Shown in pieces: positions 7,174-15,860 of a stretch of 44,463 nucleotides of DNA. The translations under genes were made by a program, and so were the position numbers. Source of the stretch: Oceanobacillus massiliensis str. N'diop (GTDB lineage Bacteria > Bacillota > Bacilli > Bacillales > Amphibacillaceae); the NCBI RefSeq assembly GCF_000285495.1, contig NZ_HE610976.1, positions 690,828 through 735,290 of the forward strand, given 5' to 3'. Each line of letters begins with the position of its first letter. Position 1 is the first letter of the stretch. The notes beneath the pieces were generated by a model. That model made no database searches. It had not been told where the DNA came from and saw nothing but the letters and a program-made list of their open reading frames with translations.

Positions 7174-8325
7174 CTACTTAGCGACGAGGGTTGGGGCTGT
7201 TTCATTGATTGTACTGATTTTTACATCCTTATAAAAGTAGTGAACGATTTCTTCATATGTTTTTCCTTCTTTAGCCATTCCATTGGCACCATACTGACTC
7301 ATGCCTATCCCATGTCCAAAGCCTTCCGTTGTGAAAATCAAATGGCCGTTATTCTGTTTGATGGTGAAATCGCTGGATTTAAGATCAAGCTTTTCCCTGA
7401 TATCTCTTCCTGTGAACGAATATTCTTCGATTCCAAGTTCACTGACGCGGCCGCTTTCTGTTCTTTCCAGTTCGATAAGCAGCGGGGCATCCTTCGGCAA
7501 TTCAACTTCCAGTGCCGATTCAATTTGCGTGATTGTGAATGTCTGCTGTCCCAGAAATTTAGGGGACTCTTCATCCCACGGACTTTCAACACTCCTTAAA
7601 TAGGATACTTCATTCTCCCAATAATCCTCGGAATTCTCGGTGTATCCATTACTTGTGGAAAAAAATGCTGCGGTAATCGGTGCATCATTATAGGTTAGTA
7701 TCTGCCCTTTTGTGGCATTTACTGCTTCTTTTATCTTATTCATCTTTGCTGTATATTCACTGCCCCAATCCTTTTGCAGTTCCTGTTCGCTTTTATATAC
7801 CTGATGCTGAACGGTATCCGTCAGATCGTACTTGGCAGCATTTTCTCCATGGAGCAAATGATTTACGGTAAACGTACGGGCTGCAAGTGCTTGTGCCTTT
7901 AGTGCCTCAAGTTCAAATTCGGCTGGCATTTCGGAAGCCACAACTCCTGCAACGTAAGTCTCGAGCGGAATATCTTCTACATTTTCAACGTTTGACCGCA
8001 TGACGGCTACTGAAAATGGAGATGATCCAATCTCGACGGCAGCGTCCGTCTCTTTTTCCAATGAAGCAATTTCATTCTGCTTGTTCTCCCCAAAGAAGGC
8101 AACAATCATGGATGGGAATGCCAGAATAAATAGGAGCAAGACAGCTAGTATGATTGAGGTCGTCAATTTCCACGGGCGGTGTCTTCTTGGATTAAAGTAC
8201 CTTGTCTTTCTGTTTTTTAAAGGTATAATCTTCCGGACCGGAGTAACCTGTTCATTTTTATAGGATAATTTTTTTGCTGGCTTTTCATTATTTGTTTCTT
8301 TAACGACGATTTCTTTTTCTTCCAT
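7174..8325 (-). CDS. spoIID: Stage II sporulation protein SpoIID (murein lytic transglycosylase)
   Basis: A 383-residue mother-cell lytic transglycosylase that thins septal peptidoglycan with SpoIIM and SpoIIP for engulfment. A long Lys/Arg-rich cytoplasmic tail (1-51) precedes a membrane segment (about 53-77) and the SpoIID catalytic domain. The presumed catalytic Glu is Glu132 in VVASEMPAEFE. LKAQALAARTF and the GFGHGIGMSQYGANGMA motif are also present. B. subtilis SpoIID is about 40 residues shorter, mostly at the N-terminus. The ATG at 8325 has no convincing ribosome binding site, whereas a strong site with GTG at 8354 lies in another frame. The start is therefore uncertain. Confidence 0.92.
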   Translation of the reverse strand: MEEKEIVVKETNNEKPAKKLSYKNEQVTPVRKIIPLKNRKTRYFNPRRHRPWKLTTSIILAVLLLFILAFPSMIVAFFGENKQNEIASLEKETDAAVEIGSSPFSVAVMRSNVENVEDIPLETYVAGVVASEMPAEFELEALKAQALAARTFTVNHLLHGENAAKYDLTDTVQHQVYKSEQELQKDWGSEYTAKMNKIKEAVNATKGQILTYNDAPITAAFFSTSNGYTENSEDYWENEVSYLRSVESPWDEESPKFLGQQTFTITQIESALEVELPKDAPLLIELERTESGRVSELGIEEYSFTGRDIREKLDLKSSDFTIKQNNGHLIFTTEGFGHGIGMSQYGANGMAKEGKTYEEIVHYFYKDVKISTINETAPTLVAK

Positions 8326-8354
8326 GCTTTTGGCACTGCGTGGTGTCTTTTCAC
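8217..8354 (-). other. Overlapping 45-codon frame with the strong ribosome binding site upstream of spoIID
   Basis: AAAGGGGGAAAGCT leads into GTG at 8354, which opens a 45-residue basic frame (VKRHHAVPKAWKKKKSSLKK...) that overlaps the first 108 bases of spoIID in the neighbouring frame. A single -1 shift at the AAG-AAA-AAG-AAA stretch would join it to the SpoIID frame. It may be a leader that couples translation, the true N-terminus of SpoIID reached through a frameshift, or the trace of an indel. Confidence 0.3.
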
Positions 8355-8370
8355 AGCTTTCCCCCTTTGC

Positions 8371-8378
8371 AATGTATG
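8371..8378 (-). promoter_or_regulatory. Sigma-E -10 element of spoIID
   Basis: The minus strand reads CATACATT, a perfect match to the sigma-E -10 consensus CATACANT. The -35 is weak (CTAGAAT, 13 bp upstream). Transcription would begin around 8364, right at the GGGGG ribosome binding site. spoIID is sigma-E dependent in B. subtilis. Confidence 0.5.
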
Positions 8379-8480
8379 GATTGGTCCAGCTATTCTAGCT
8401 TCCCTACTAATCAATTTATACAGTGAGGAAGAAAAATAGACCTCCATTTTTCACAAAGTCTAAAGGGGGAGACTGCCCTA

Positions 8481-9494
8481 TTATAGTGGCGCTATCTCCG
8501 GCTGATCTCTGAGCGGGGTTTTGTCTTTTAATGATTTATCATATAGATGACAGGCAACAAAATGCTTCTGTTCTACTTCCTGCCATACTGGCCTGACCTG
8601 AGAGCAGACCTCCATTGCCATAGGACAACGTGTGCGGAAAACACATCCGCTTGGTGGGTTGATCGGGCTTGGCAATTCCCCTTGTAAGATTATTCTTTCT
8701 CTCTTTTCCTCGATATCCGGGTCCGGAATGGGAATGGCCGAGAGCAGTGCCTGTGTATACGGATGTAGTGGTTTCTCATAGAGTTCACTGCTTTCCGTCA
8801 GCTCCACCAGATTCCCTAGATACATGACGCCGATTCGGTCCGAGAATTGCTTTACCATGGAAAGGTCATGTGCAATAAATAAAAATGTCAGTCCTTTATC
8901 TTCTTTCAATTGCTTCATCAGATTTACAACCTGTGCCTGGACAGATACGTCCAAAGCCGAAATCGGTTCATCCGCAATGATAAAATCCGGGTTCAGCGCC
9001 AATGCACGTGCAATCCCTATCCGCTGCCGCTGCCCGCCACTGAACTCATGCGGATAGCGGTTTGCATGGTCACGGTTCAGACCGACTTCCTTCAGCAGCT
9101 CATATACCCGATTCAGCAATTCTTTTTTAGTTTTATATAAGCCATGGATTTCCATTGGTTCTGATATAACTTCCCTGACGGTTGATCTTGGATTAAGTGA
9201 TGCATATGGATCCTGGAAAATCATTTGCATTTTCTGATGGAATTCAAATTGTTCCTTTTTCTTCAGCTCATGGACATTTTCATTATCAAAAATGACCTCT
9301 CCGTCCGTTTTATGATAAAGCCCCATAATCGTCCGCCCAATCGTTGACTTGCCGCATCCTGATTCGCCAACCAGACCAAACGTCTCGCCCCTATTCACAT
9401 GGAAGCTTACATCATTGACCGCTTGAAGCGTACTGTCTTTCCCCATATTGAAGTATTTTTTCAGGCCCTTTACTTCCAGTATTTTATCTTCCAT
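8481..9494 (-). CDS. ykfD: Oligopeptide/dipeptide ABC transporter ATPase YkfD (DppF-like)
   Basis: A 337-residue ABC ATPase. Walker A is GESGCGKST, the Q-loop [13 protein letters not shown], the signature SGGQRQR and Walker B FIIADEP. The C-terminal oligopeptide extension [12 protein letters not shown] ends in [14 protein letters not shown], a cysteine motif common in Opp/Dpp ATPases. It likely pairs with DppD to power import of murein peptides through DppB/DppC. The start is set at ATG 9494 because AAAGGAG precedes it and the product then begins [15 protein letters not shown]; it begins 2 bp after the ykfC stop. Last gene of the dpp-ykf set. Confidence 0.92.
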   Translation of the reverse strand: MEDKILEVKGLKKYFNMGKDSTLQAVNDVSFHVNRGETFGLVGESGCGKSTIGRTIMGLYHKTDGEVIFDNENVHELKKKEQFEFHQKMQMIFQDPYASLNPRSTVREVISEPMEIHGLYKTKKELLNRVYELLKEVGLNRDHANRYPHEFSGGQRQRIGIARALALNPDFIIADEPISALDVSVQAQVVNLMKQLKEDKGLTFLFIAHDLSMVKQFSDRIGVMYLGNLVELTESSELYEKPLHPYTQALLSAIPIPDPDIEEKRERIILQGELPSPINPPSGCVFRTRCPMAMEVCSQVRPVWQEVEQKHFVACHLYDKSLKDKTPLRDQPEIAPL

Positions 9495-9496
9495 CA

Positions 9497-10450
9497 CTAA
9501 TTCTCCTTTGCTTCTTGCCAGTATCGTCTTGCTGCACAAAGTTCCTTTTCATATTTTGTTCCTGCAAGTCTTGTAATTTCTATCCCCTTCCCCGTTTGCG
9601 GAGAATGGAGCATTTTCCCATTGCCATAATATATTCCAACGTGATGAAGCCTTCCCCGGCCTTCTTCATAAGCGAAAAAAAGCAAATCTCCGGGTTCAAG
9701 CTGATTGAATTCCACTTCTTTTCCTGAAGCAGCCTGGTCTCCGGCATCACGGGCAATCTGATAGCCATTCGCTTTATGTGCTGCATAGGCAAGTCCCGAG
9801 CAATCGTAGCCAAATGAACTCATTCCACCCCAAAAGTAATCAAGACTCAGATAGGCTTCACCTGCTTTTACAATATCCATTCCACTTCCATTTTTCATTC
9901 CCTCTTCTGCAGAGAAAATATATACATCCTCTGCTGGCAGAAAATGGTCGCCATGTGGTGTACCCACTTTAATGCGGGAAGTGCCGGTTTCTTTAACAGG
10001 CAAGATGCTCAAATAGCTAATCTTCATCAATTTTTCACTGCCTGCTGTTTCGAGCCATGTCTTGTCTTTTATGACAGCAGCATATTCAGATGCAATCCAC
10101 TCCTCTTTCGGCAGTTTCTTCAGTTGCTGGATAGGTACCCATCCCGGATAGCCACGTACATCTTTACTCGAGGGCTGTGAAGGTATCACCACATGTGCCC
10201 AGTCTTCTTTTACTTCTGTAACAAGGACTGGCTCCCCATATAAAATTTGTGTCTGCACCCTATTTTCATTACATAATGCTAGACTTGCTGCATAGTCCAG
10301 ATGAGCGATCCAACTATCAATATCGGTTGGATTTGCGGTGCCATCTTTGTCTATCTTTCTGGCAGAGGAAGGTTCCGTCCAAACAGTCGCTACCTGTACC
10401 GCGGTTATCCATAGATCTTCCGGAAATTGATCAAACGTTTGATTAATCAT
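9497..10450 (-). CDS. ykfC: Gamma-D-glutamyl-L-diamino acid endopeptidase YkfC (NlpC/P60)
   Basis: A 317-residue cytosolic cysteine peptidase that cuts the gamma-D-Glu-diamino acid bond in tripeptides recovered from the wall, freeing L-Ala-D-Glu for YkfB. Two SH3-like regions precede the NlpC/P60 domain (about 191-312). The catalytic Cys is Cys217 (YDCSGLAY), with His270 (RLHHVGIYYG) and His282 (LHSPQTG). There is no signal peptide. The start is ATG 10450, with AAAGGGGAAAG upstream. The longer frame upstream is basic and unlike the family. The first codons spell the palindrome TTGATCAAACGTTTG. A 480-bp gap separates it from ykfB, so it may have its own promoter. Confidence 0.92.
   Translation of the reverse strand: MINQTFDQFPEDLWITAVQVATVWTEPSSARKIDKDGTANPTDIDSWIAHLDYAASLALCNENRVQTQILYGEPVLVTEVKEDWAHVVIPSQPSSKDVRGYPGWVPIQQLKKLPKEEWIASEYAAVIKDKTWLETAGSEKLMKISYLSILPVKETGTSRIKVGTPHGDHFLPAEDVYIFSAEEGMKNGSGMDIVKAGEAYLSLDYFWGGMSSFGYDCSGLAYAAHKANGYQIARDAGDQAASGKEVEFNQLEPGDLLFFAYEEGRGRLHHVGIYYGNGKMLHSPQTGKGIEITRLAGTKYEKELCAARRYWQEAKEN
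10427..10446. repeat. Palindromic operator-like site, copy 1 (inside the ykfC start)
   Basis: TTGATCAAACGTTTGATTAA covers codons 2-8 of ykfC and contains the perfect palindrome TCAAACGTTTGA. The 15-base core TTGATCAAACGTTTG recurs at 10651, 10763 and 20713. Surrounding bases also resemble copy 2 (AGAAAG and CAATT[TC]CCG blocks on the minus strand). Confidence 0.55.
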
Positions 10451-10650
10451 TTTCTTTCCCCTTTCTCGCTTGGAGTGTTGTTTAGGAGTTTTCATTTTTT
10501 CCTGTCTCTTGCCTTTGGTGGTTCTCACTGATCAGAGGTCTTTCAATCTTATCTATTTCTTCCAAAGGATATAAAGGCCAAAGGTTTAATCCATATCGAG
10601 ATTTTTTGCGAATACTGGAATATTGGTGACATTACTGCACTTTTCGGGAA

Positions 10651-10668
10651 TTGATCAAACGTTTGTTT
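10651..10668. repeat. Palindromic operator-like site, copy 2 (ykfB-ykfC gap)
   Basis: TTGATCAAACGTTTG followed by TTTTATTTT, about 200 bp upstream of ykfC. Both copies 2 and 3 carry GTTTTATTTT on the same side, which suggests a shared functional unit or local duplication. Confidence 0.55.
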
Positions 10669-10762
10669 TATTTTTTCTTTCTCCCTTTGGAATGGATGCA
10701 TGATGCAGATTTTTTTATTTCCAGAAAGACGGGAAAATGTTGACAGACAGCCTTTTTAGGTA

Positions 10763-10780
10763 TTGATCAAACGTTTGTTT
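10763..10780. repeat. Palindromic operator-like site, copy 3 (ykfB-ykfC gap)
   Basis: TTGATCAAACGTTTG followed by TTTTATTTTA, 112 bp from copy 2. It sits inside a wider inverted repeat CAGCCTT / AAGGCTG. Confidence 0.55.
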
Positions 10781-10829
10781 TATTTTATTGGAAGGCTGAC
10801 AAGCTTTGTCTGGGATTTCTTTCATTTCG

Positions 10830-10866
10830 GCAATACTGTACCCTTTTAAAGGACGAACAGTATTGC
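10830..10866. promoter_or_regulatory. Perfect 10-bp inverted repeat downstream of ykfB
   Basis: GCAATACTGT (10830-10839) and ACAGTATTGC (10857-10866) enclose a 17-nt loop that can itself pair (CTTT/AAAG). On the minus strand it lies about 65 bp past the ykfB stop. No T run follows, so it is more likely an mRNA-stabilising or regulatory hairpin than a terminator. Confidence 0.5.
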
Positions 10867-10930
10867 TCAGACCAATTGTGAATTCCTATTTTTCAGCACT
10901 GTCCACCATTTTCCTTATTTTATTATTTAC

Positions 10931-12025
10931 CTATCCTTCCAGGAAGGAAGTGTTTACTGACTTAACACCCAATCCTGGTTCATTGCCTAATTCAATATTG
11001 CTCCCTTTATATACAATGCCGCCAGTCGCCAAATCGCCAGTCAGCATTAATGGTGCATCAAAATCATAGCGGGTGATGTTCGGTTGACTGGCTGCAAAGT
11101 GTGCTGCAGCAGTGATACCAATCTTTGTTTCGATCATACTTCCAACCATGCACTCTATTCCATAATTGTGGGCAAGCTTTGCTATTTTCATAGCTTGGTG
11201 AATGCCTCCTGCTTTCATTAATTTAATATTGATCATATCTGCTGCACGCATTTCCAATATTCGCCTTGCATCGATTGGCGAGAATACACTTTCGTCGGCC
11301 ATGATTGGTGTATCAGTATGATCGGTGACATACTTCAGACCATCAAAGTCATGTGCTTTTACCGGTTGTTCAATTAACTCGATATCAAGTCCCAAGTCCT
11401 CCATTTGGCGAATTGCCCTGACAGCTTCCTTTGCCTTCCAGCCTTGGTTGGCATCCAATCGAATTAATACGTCAGTTCCGATTTCTTTCCTGATCGCCTG
11501 AATCCGCTTTACGTCTTCTGCAATTTCATCCTTACCAACTTTAATTTTCAATACATGGAAGCCATCATTGACATATCTCCTTGCATCAGCTGCCATTTCT
11601 TCCGCTCTATTGACACTCACCGTATAATCGGTCTCAAGTCTTTCATGATCCCCCCCGAGAAACTGGTAAAGCGGCATCTTTGCAAGCTTTGCTATACAAT
11701 CATGCAGGGCAATATCGATTGCCGCCTTTGCACTGGTATTGTGGACCATGCTTGCTTCTATCTTTTCGAATAGAGCCTCCCGCCTGTAGAGAGATTCACC
11801 AACGAGCAGCGGCTTAAATATAGAGTTAATCGCGTACTCAATCCCGGAAAGGCTGTCTCCTGTGATTACATGTGTTGGTGGTGCTTCTCCCCAGCCGACT
11901 GTACCGTCATCACAGGTTACTTTCACAATTAAGGTTTCTGCGATTGTTACCGTTCTTAAAGCTGTTTTGAAGGGTGTATGTAACGGAATTGCTCCCCGAA
12001 AGGTTTCAATTGAGGCTATTTTCAA
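10931..12025 (-). CDS. ykfB: L-Ala-D/L-Glu epimerase YkfB (enolase superfamily)
   Basis: A 364-residue enolase-superfamily enzyme that converts L-Ala-D-Glu from recycled murein peptide to L-Ala-L-Glu. It has the KxK motif in HVLKIKVG, the metal ligands in IRLDANQGW, IELIEQP and PIMADES, and the second-face lysine in NIKLMKAGGI. It is closely similar to B. subtilis YkfB across its length. The start is set at TTG (12025): AGGAGG lies 8 nt upstream and the protein then begins (M)KIASIETFRGAIPL like the family. An upstream ATG would add 14 residues that do not fit. It lies between ykfA and ykfC. Confidence 0.93.
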   Translation of the reverse strand: MKIASIETFRGAIPLHTPFKTALRTVTIAETLIVKVTCDDGTVGWGEAPPTHVITGDSLSGIEYAINSIFKPLLVGESLYRREALFEKIEASMVHNTSAKAAIDIALHDCIAKLAKMPLYQFLGGDHERLETDYTVSVNRAEEMAADARRYVNDGFHVLKIKVGKDEIAEDVKRIQAIRKEIGTDVLIRLDANQGWKAKEAVRAIRQMEDLGLDIELIEQPVKAHDFDGLKYVTDHTDTPIMADESVFSPIDARRILEMRAADMINIKLMKAGGIHQAMKIAKLAHNYGIECMVGSMIETKIGITAAAHFAASQPNITRYDFDAPLMLTGDLATGGIVYKGSNIELGNEPGLGVKSVNTSFLEG

Positions 12026-12110
12026 GCTGCTTACCTCCTGCCTATTTTGTAATCCATCGCTTGCCATTAAATAGTAATTAGATTCGTAATTACGAAGTAG
12101 GAATCTGCGT

Positions 12111-13028
12111 CTATTTCACGCCTGGCCCTATTAGCAATGTTTTTCGGATTGTTGAAAGTTCTCCAGTCGTTCCGAGCGGGATGGCGAAATGTGGAAGGCA
12201 GTGCCCTATTTTAAACCCTCCCATTACAGGACCATGGAAATCTGAAAAGTAATCTTCAAACACTTGCTGTAATGTTGATGTAGGCTCTGCTTGTGAGTGC
12301 GAATCTGCAAAATCGCCAATCACTATTCCCGCTGCAGCTGAGATTTTCCCAGCTAGTCTTAGTTGGTTTAACATACTATCGACTCGATATGATTCTTCTC
12401 CAACGTCTTCCAAGAGAAGAATTTTATCTTTCGTATCAATCTCATAGGCCGTGCCAAGCGTGCTAATCATTAATGATAGATTCCCGCCAACCAATTGGCC
12501 TTGCACATTCCCTTGGGTATATACCTCCAGAGGTGCAATCTTCTCAGAATAACTCAGTTCAGTTGGTTCAAATAGCTGATGAAACATATGAGCGGAAAAT
12601 TTATCAAAGTCGTTCTTTCCTATATCAGAAGCAAGCATCGGTCCATGAAATGTAATTAAATCTGCCTGCTGCCGTATTGCTGTGTGTAAAAAGGTAATAT
12701 CACTGTAACCCCAAATGATTTTGGGATTTTCTTTAATTAAATGGTAATTAATTTTATCGGCGATCCGTGCCGATCCATATCCACCACTGGCAAAAAAGAT
12801 GCCTTTAACTTTTCTATCGGCAATCATGTCATGAAAATCTTCCAATCGTTCTTCATCCGTACCTGCCAAATATCCGCGAACCGACTCGATGTTCCTGCCC
12901 AGCTTCACACGCAGGCCCATTTCCTCAAAAAACGGAATGGCCTTGTTCAGATTTTCTATATTAGGTGGACCTGCCGGGGCAACAACCCCTATCGTATCCC
13001 CTTTTTTCAATCGAGCTGGATGTATCAT
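12111..13028 (-). CDS. ykfA: LD-carboxypeptidase YkfA (peptidase S66, murein peptide recycling)
   Basis: A 305-residue S66 serine peptidase that removes the terminal D-Ala from tetrapeptides in the cytosol. The motifs are the N-terminal KKGDTIGVVAPAGPP, the nucleophile elbow WGYSDIT (Ser109), the Glu of LLLEDVGEE (Glu207) and the His of GFKIGHC (His276), the expected Ser-Glu-His triad. The start is set at ATG 13028, giving MIHPARLKKGD; a 25-residue upstream extension has no family match. AGCAGGG lies 6 nt before it. It follows dppE in the same order as B. subtilis ykfA. Confidence 0.9.
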   Translation of the reverse strand: MIHPARLKKGDTIGVVAPAGPPNIENLNKAIPFFEEMGLRVKLGRNIESVRGYLAGTDEERLEDFHDMIADRKVKGIFFASGGYGSARIADKINYHLIKENPKIIWGYSDITFLHTAIRQQADLITFHGPMLASDIGKNDFDKFSAHMFHQLFEPTELSYSEKIAPLEVYTQGNVQGQLVGGNLSLMISTLGTAYEIDTKDKILLLEDVGEESYRVDSMLNQLRLAGKISAAAGIVIGDFADSHSQAEPTSTLQQVFEDYFSDFHGPVMGGFKIGHCLPHFAIPLGTTGELSTIRKTLLIGPGVK

Positions 13029-13183
13029 CTGCAACCCTGCTTCCCAATAATTATGTAGGATATAGACTAAATCATATGTAGATAAAAAGGGAGTGGCCCA
13101 CATACATATTGTAAATGAGCCATACCCAAATTCATTCTGTTATTTTAATAACCCCTGCTCGCCCCTAAGCGACCGAACTCGCT

Positions 13184-14839
13184 TTAGTTCTTATCCGCGT
13201 ATTTTAGGTCGAAGTAGCCTACTGGGTGGCGGAGGATGCCTTCTACCCCATCCGCTTCGAGAACTACTGTGTTGTAGTAGCGGATTGGCATTGCCGGCAT
13301 TTCTTCAGCCAATAATTTTTCAGCTTCGTATAGATATTCATAACGTTTTTCATCATCTGTTTCTGATTTTCCCTTGGCAATCAGATCATCATATTCTGCA
13401 TTGGACCAGCCAGTACGGTTCATATAGGAATCTGTGATAAAGCTTTCCAAGAAGTTTACTGGATCACTGTAATCATTGATAAATGAGCTGCGGGAGAATT
13501 GCAGTTCCAGATTTTGCTGAGCTTCAGCAAATACATTCCATTCTTGGTTTTCCAGAGTTACATCAACACCAAGGTTCTCGCTTAACATGCTCTGGATTGT
13601 TTCAGCAACAGCTTTATTGGTATCACTTGTGTTATAGGATAATACAACCGGCGGAAGCTCATCATACCCTTCCTCTGCCATACCTTCTTCAAGCAGCTGC
13701 TTTGCTGATTCTGCGTCATATGGCACAAGTTCTCCGTTTACCTCACGGAAGTCCTCACCAGTTGGCGTAGTGAATCCAGGAGATACGAATCCATATGCTG
13801 GTTCAACACCATTTTTCACAACATAGTCTGCGATATCCTGTTTGTTGACGGCATAAGCGAATGCCTGTCTGATTTTCTTATTTTGGAAAGGTTCCATAGT
13901 TGTATTGAAGCGGAAAAATTCCAAACCGCCATAATCGCCAATATATACATTGTCACCATCAATTAAATCATCCGATAATTCTGGAGGAATACTTGCTGTA
14001 TCAAGGTCACCTGTTTCAAACATTTGGTATTGTGTATTTGTATCGTTTACCATAGCCCAGTGGACCTTATCCAGCTTCACTGTATCCGCATCCCAATACT
14101 CTGGGTTTTTAGCAAATACCATTTCCTGTTCATGCTCCCATGATTCAAGCGTGAATGGACCATTCGATACAAAGCTTTCTGCTTCAGCAAACCATTCTGG
14201 ATTTTCTTCTGCCACGGCATGGTTAACTGGGAAAAATGCAGGATTTGTCAAAACATCCAAGAAGAATCCAGTTGGTGCCTCCAGTACTACTTCCAACGTC
14301 TTCTCGTCAATCGCTGATACACCTACATCGTCTGCAGAGCCTTCCCCTAAGTTGAAGGCTTCTCCACCTTTTATAAAGTAACCGAGGAATGCCGCTGCGG
14401 AAGCTGTCTCTGGATCAAGCATATATTTCCATGCATAGACAAAATCCTCTGCTACAACTGGGTCACCATTGGACCAGTTTGCATCCTCGCGAATATGGAA
14501 TGTATAGGTTAATCCATCTTCCGAGATATCCCAGTCCTCCGCTGCTCCAGGTCCTGCAACTGATTCCTGATCAAGACGTGTCAAACCTTCCATCAGGTTG
14601 TTTAATGGATCCCAGGAAACTGCGTCGAAGCCAATGGATGGATCAAGTGAAGTGGGCTCCACACCATTGTTCAAGCGAAGCACCTTTTCACCACCTTCTT
14701 CGGCTCCTTCTGTTTCTTCTGCTCCCTCTGATTCAGCACCTTCTGCCGGCTCTTCTTGGCCTGCATCTTCATTTGCGGTACAGGCTGCAAGGAAACCTAC
14801 CGTTAGTAGTGCGAGTAATAATAGCAGTAATTTCTTCAT
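13184..14839 (-). CDS. dppE: Dipeptide/oligopeptide-binding lipoprotein DppE
   Basis: A 551-residue extracellular solute-binding protein of family 5. The lipoprotein signal is MKKLLLLLLALLTVGFLAAC with the lipobox LAAC (Cys20), followed by an acidic Glu/Ala/Gly linker. SBP_bac_5 motifs such as YTFHIREDANWSNGDPVVAEDF and NKKIRQAFAYAVNKQDI are clear. It captures murein tripeptides or dipeptides outside the membrane and delivers them to DppB/DppC. GGGGG precedes the start. It lies 17 bp after dppD and 155 bp before ykfA. Confidence 0.93.
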   Translation of the reverse strand: MKKLLLLLLALLTVGFLAACTANEDAGQEEPAEGAESEGAEETEGAEEGGEKVLRLNNGVEPTSLDPSIGFDAVSWDPLNNLMEGLTRLDQESVAGPGAAEDWDISEDGLTYTFHIREDANWSNGDPVVAEDFVYAWKYMLDPETASAAAFLGYFIKGGEAFNLGEGSADDVGVSAIDEKTLEVVLEAPTGFFLDVLTNPAFFPVNHAVAEENPEWFAEAESFVSNGPFTLESWEHEQEMVFAKNPEYWDADTVKLDKVHWAMVNDTNTQYQMFETGDLDTASIPPELSDDLIDGDNVYIGDYGGLEFFRFNTTMEPFQNKKIRQAFAYAVNKQDIADYVVKNGVEPAYGFVSPGFTTPTGEDFREVNGELVPYDAESAKQLLEEGMAEEGYDELPPVVLSYNTSDTNKAVAETIQSMLSENLGVDVTLENQEWNVFAEAQQNLELQFSRSSFINDYSDPVNFLESFITDSYMNRTGWSNAEYDDLIAKGKSETDDEKRYEYLYEAEKLLAEEMPAMPIRYYNTVVLEADGVEGILRHPVGYFDLKYADKN

Positions 14840-14856
14840 TGCTTTTCCCCCTTTTT

Positions 14857-15852
14857 TTATTTAACAGCTATCAATTGTTTAGCCCGATCATCCTGAAGCC
14901 AGCAATTCACTCGGTGTGAACCTGTCAGCTCCGTCTTTGCGGGATAAACTTTATCACACACCTCCATCACATATGGACATCTGGCAGCAAATGGGCATGC
15001 GTCCGGAGGTGAGAATAAATCTGGTGGAGTTCCGTCAATCGGAGTCAAACGTTCTTCAGCCAAATCCAATCTTGGTACTGAATTCAGCAAACCTTGTGTG
15101 TATGGATGCTGAGGGTTATAAAATATCTCACGTTTTGTCCCTGTTTCGATAATTTTCCCGGCGTACATGACAGCAATGCGGTCAGCAATTTTTGCAACGA
15201 CCCCCAAATCATGGGTTATCAGAATGATAGAAACCCCTGTGGTACCCTGAATTTTTTCAAATAGCTCGAGTATCTGTGCCTGAATGGTTACATCCAAGGC
15301 GGTTGTCGGTTCATCAGCGATCAATAAATCCGGTTCACAAATCAATGCGATGGCAATCACGATACGCTGACGCATACCTCCGCTGAACTGATGCGGATAT
15401 TGCTTCAGCCTTTCTTCAGGATTTGGGATTCCTACCAGATCCATCATCTCGATGGCTTTCTTTCTCGCCTCTTTACCAGACACATTCCGATGTTCCTGAA
15501 GGCCCTCCATCAGCTGTGTGCCAATGGTTAGCGTAGGATTCAGCGCAGTCATTGGATCTTGAAAGATCATCGATATATCGACACCGCGAATGGAACGCAT
15601 CTTCTTCTCCGAAAATGCAGCTAGGTTTTCCCCTTTAAAAAGAATTGTTCCGTTTGTGATCTTGCCGGGCGGATCTGGAATCAATCTCATGATTGCATTG
15701 GAGGTTACACTTTTCCCACAGCCGGACTCTCCTACGATTGCCAGCGTTTCCCCTTCATTCAGATGAAAATCGACACCCCGGACAGCCTTTACGGTTCCGC
15801 CATATGTCGTAAACGTAACGTGGAGATTTTCCACTTCCAGAATTTTTTCCAT
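14857..15852 (-). CDS. dppD: Dipeptide ABC transporter ATPase DppD
   Basis: A 331-residue ABC ATPase with Walker [12 protein letters not shown], signature SGGMRQR, Walker B LLIADEP, H-loop ILITHDLG and the oligopeptide C-terminal cysteine region CPFAARCPYVMEVC. It is expected to form the heterodimeric motor with YkfD. The start ATG follows AGGTGACAAC, 8 bp after dppC, so translation is probably coupled. Confidence 0.93.
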   Translation of the reverse strand: MEKILEVENLHVTFTTYGGTVKAVRGVDFHLNEGETLAIVGESGCGKSVTSNAIMRLIPDPPGKITNGTILFKGENLAAFSEKKMRSIRGVDISMIFQDPMTALNPTLTIGTQLMEGLQEHRNVSGKEARKKAIEMMDLVGIPNPEERLKQYPHQFSGGMRQRIVIAIALICEPDLLIADEPTTALDVTIQAQILELFEKIQGTTGVSIILITHDLGVVAKIADRIAVMYAGKIIETGTKREIFYNPQHPYTQGLLNSVPRLDLAEERLTPIDGTPPDLFSPPDACPFAARCPYVMEVCDKVYPAKTELTGSHRVNCWLQDDRAKQLIAVK

Positions 15853-15860
15853 GTTGTCAC

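Noticed and set aside
10427-10777. CcpA cre sites
   Set aside because: TTGATCAAACGTTTG lacks the TG and CA positions required around the central CG in the cre consensus.
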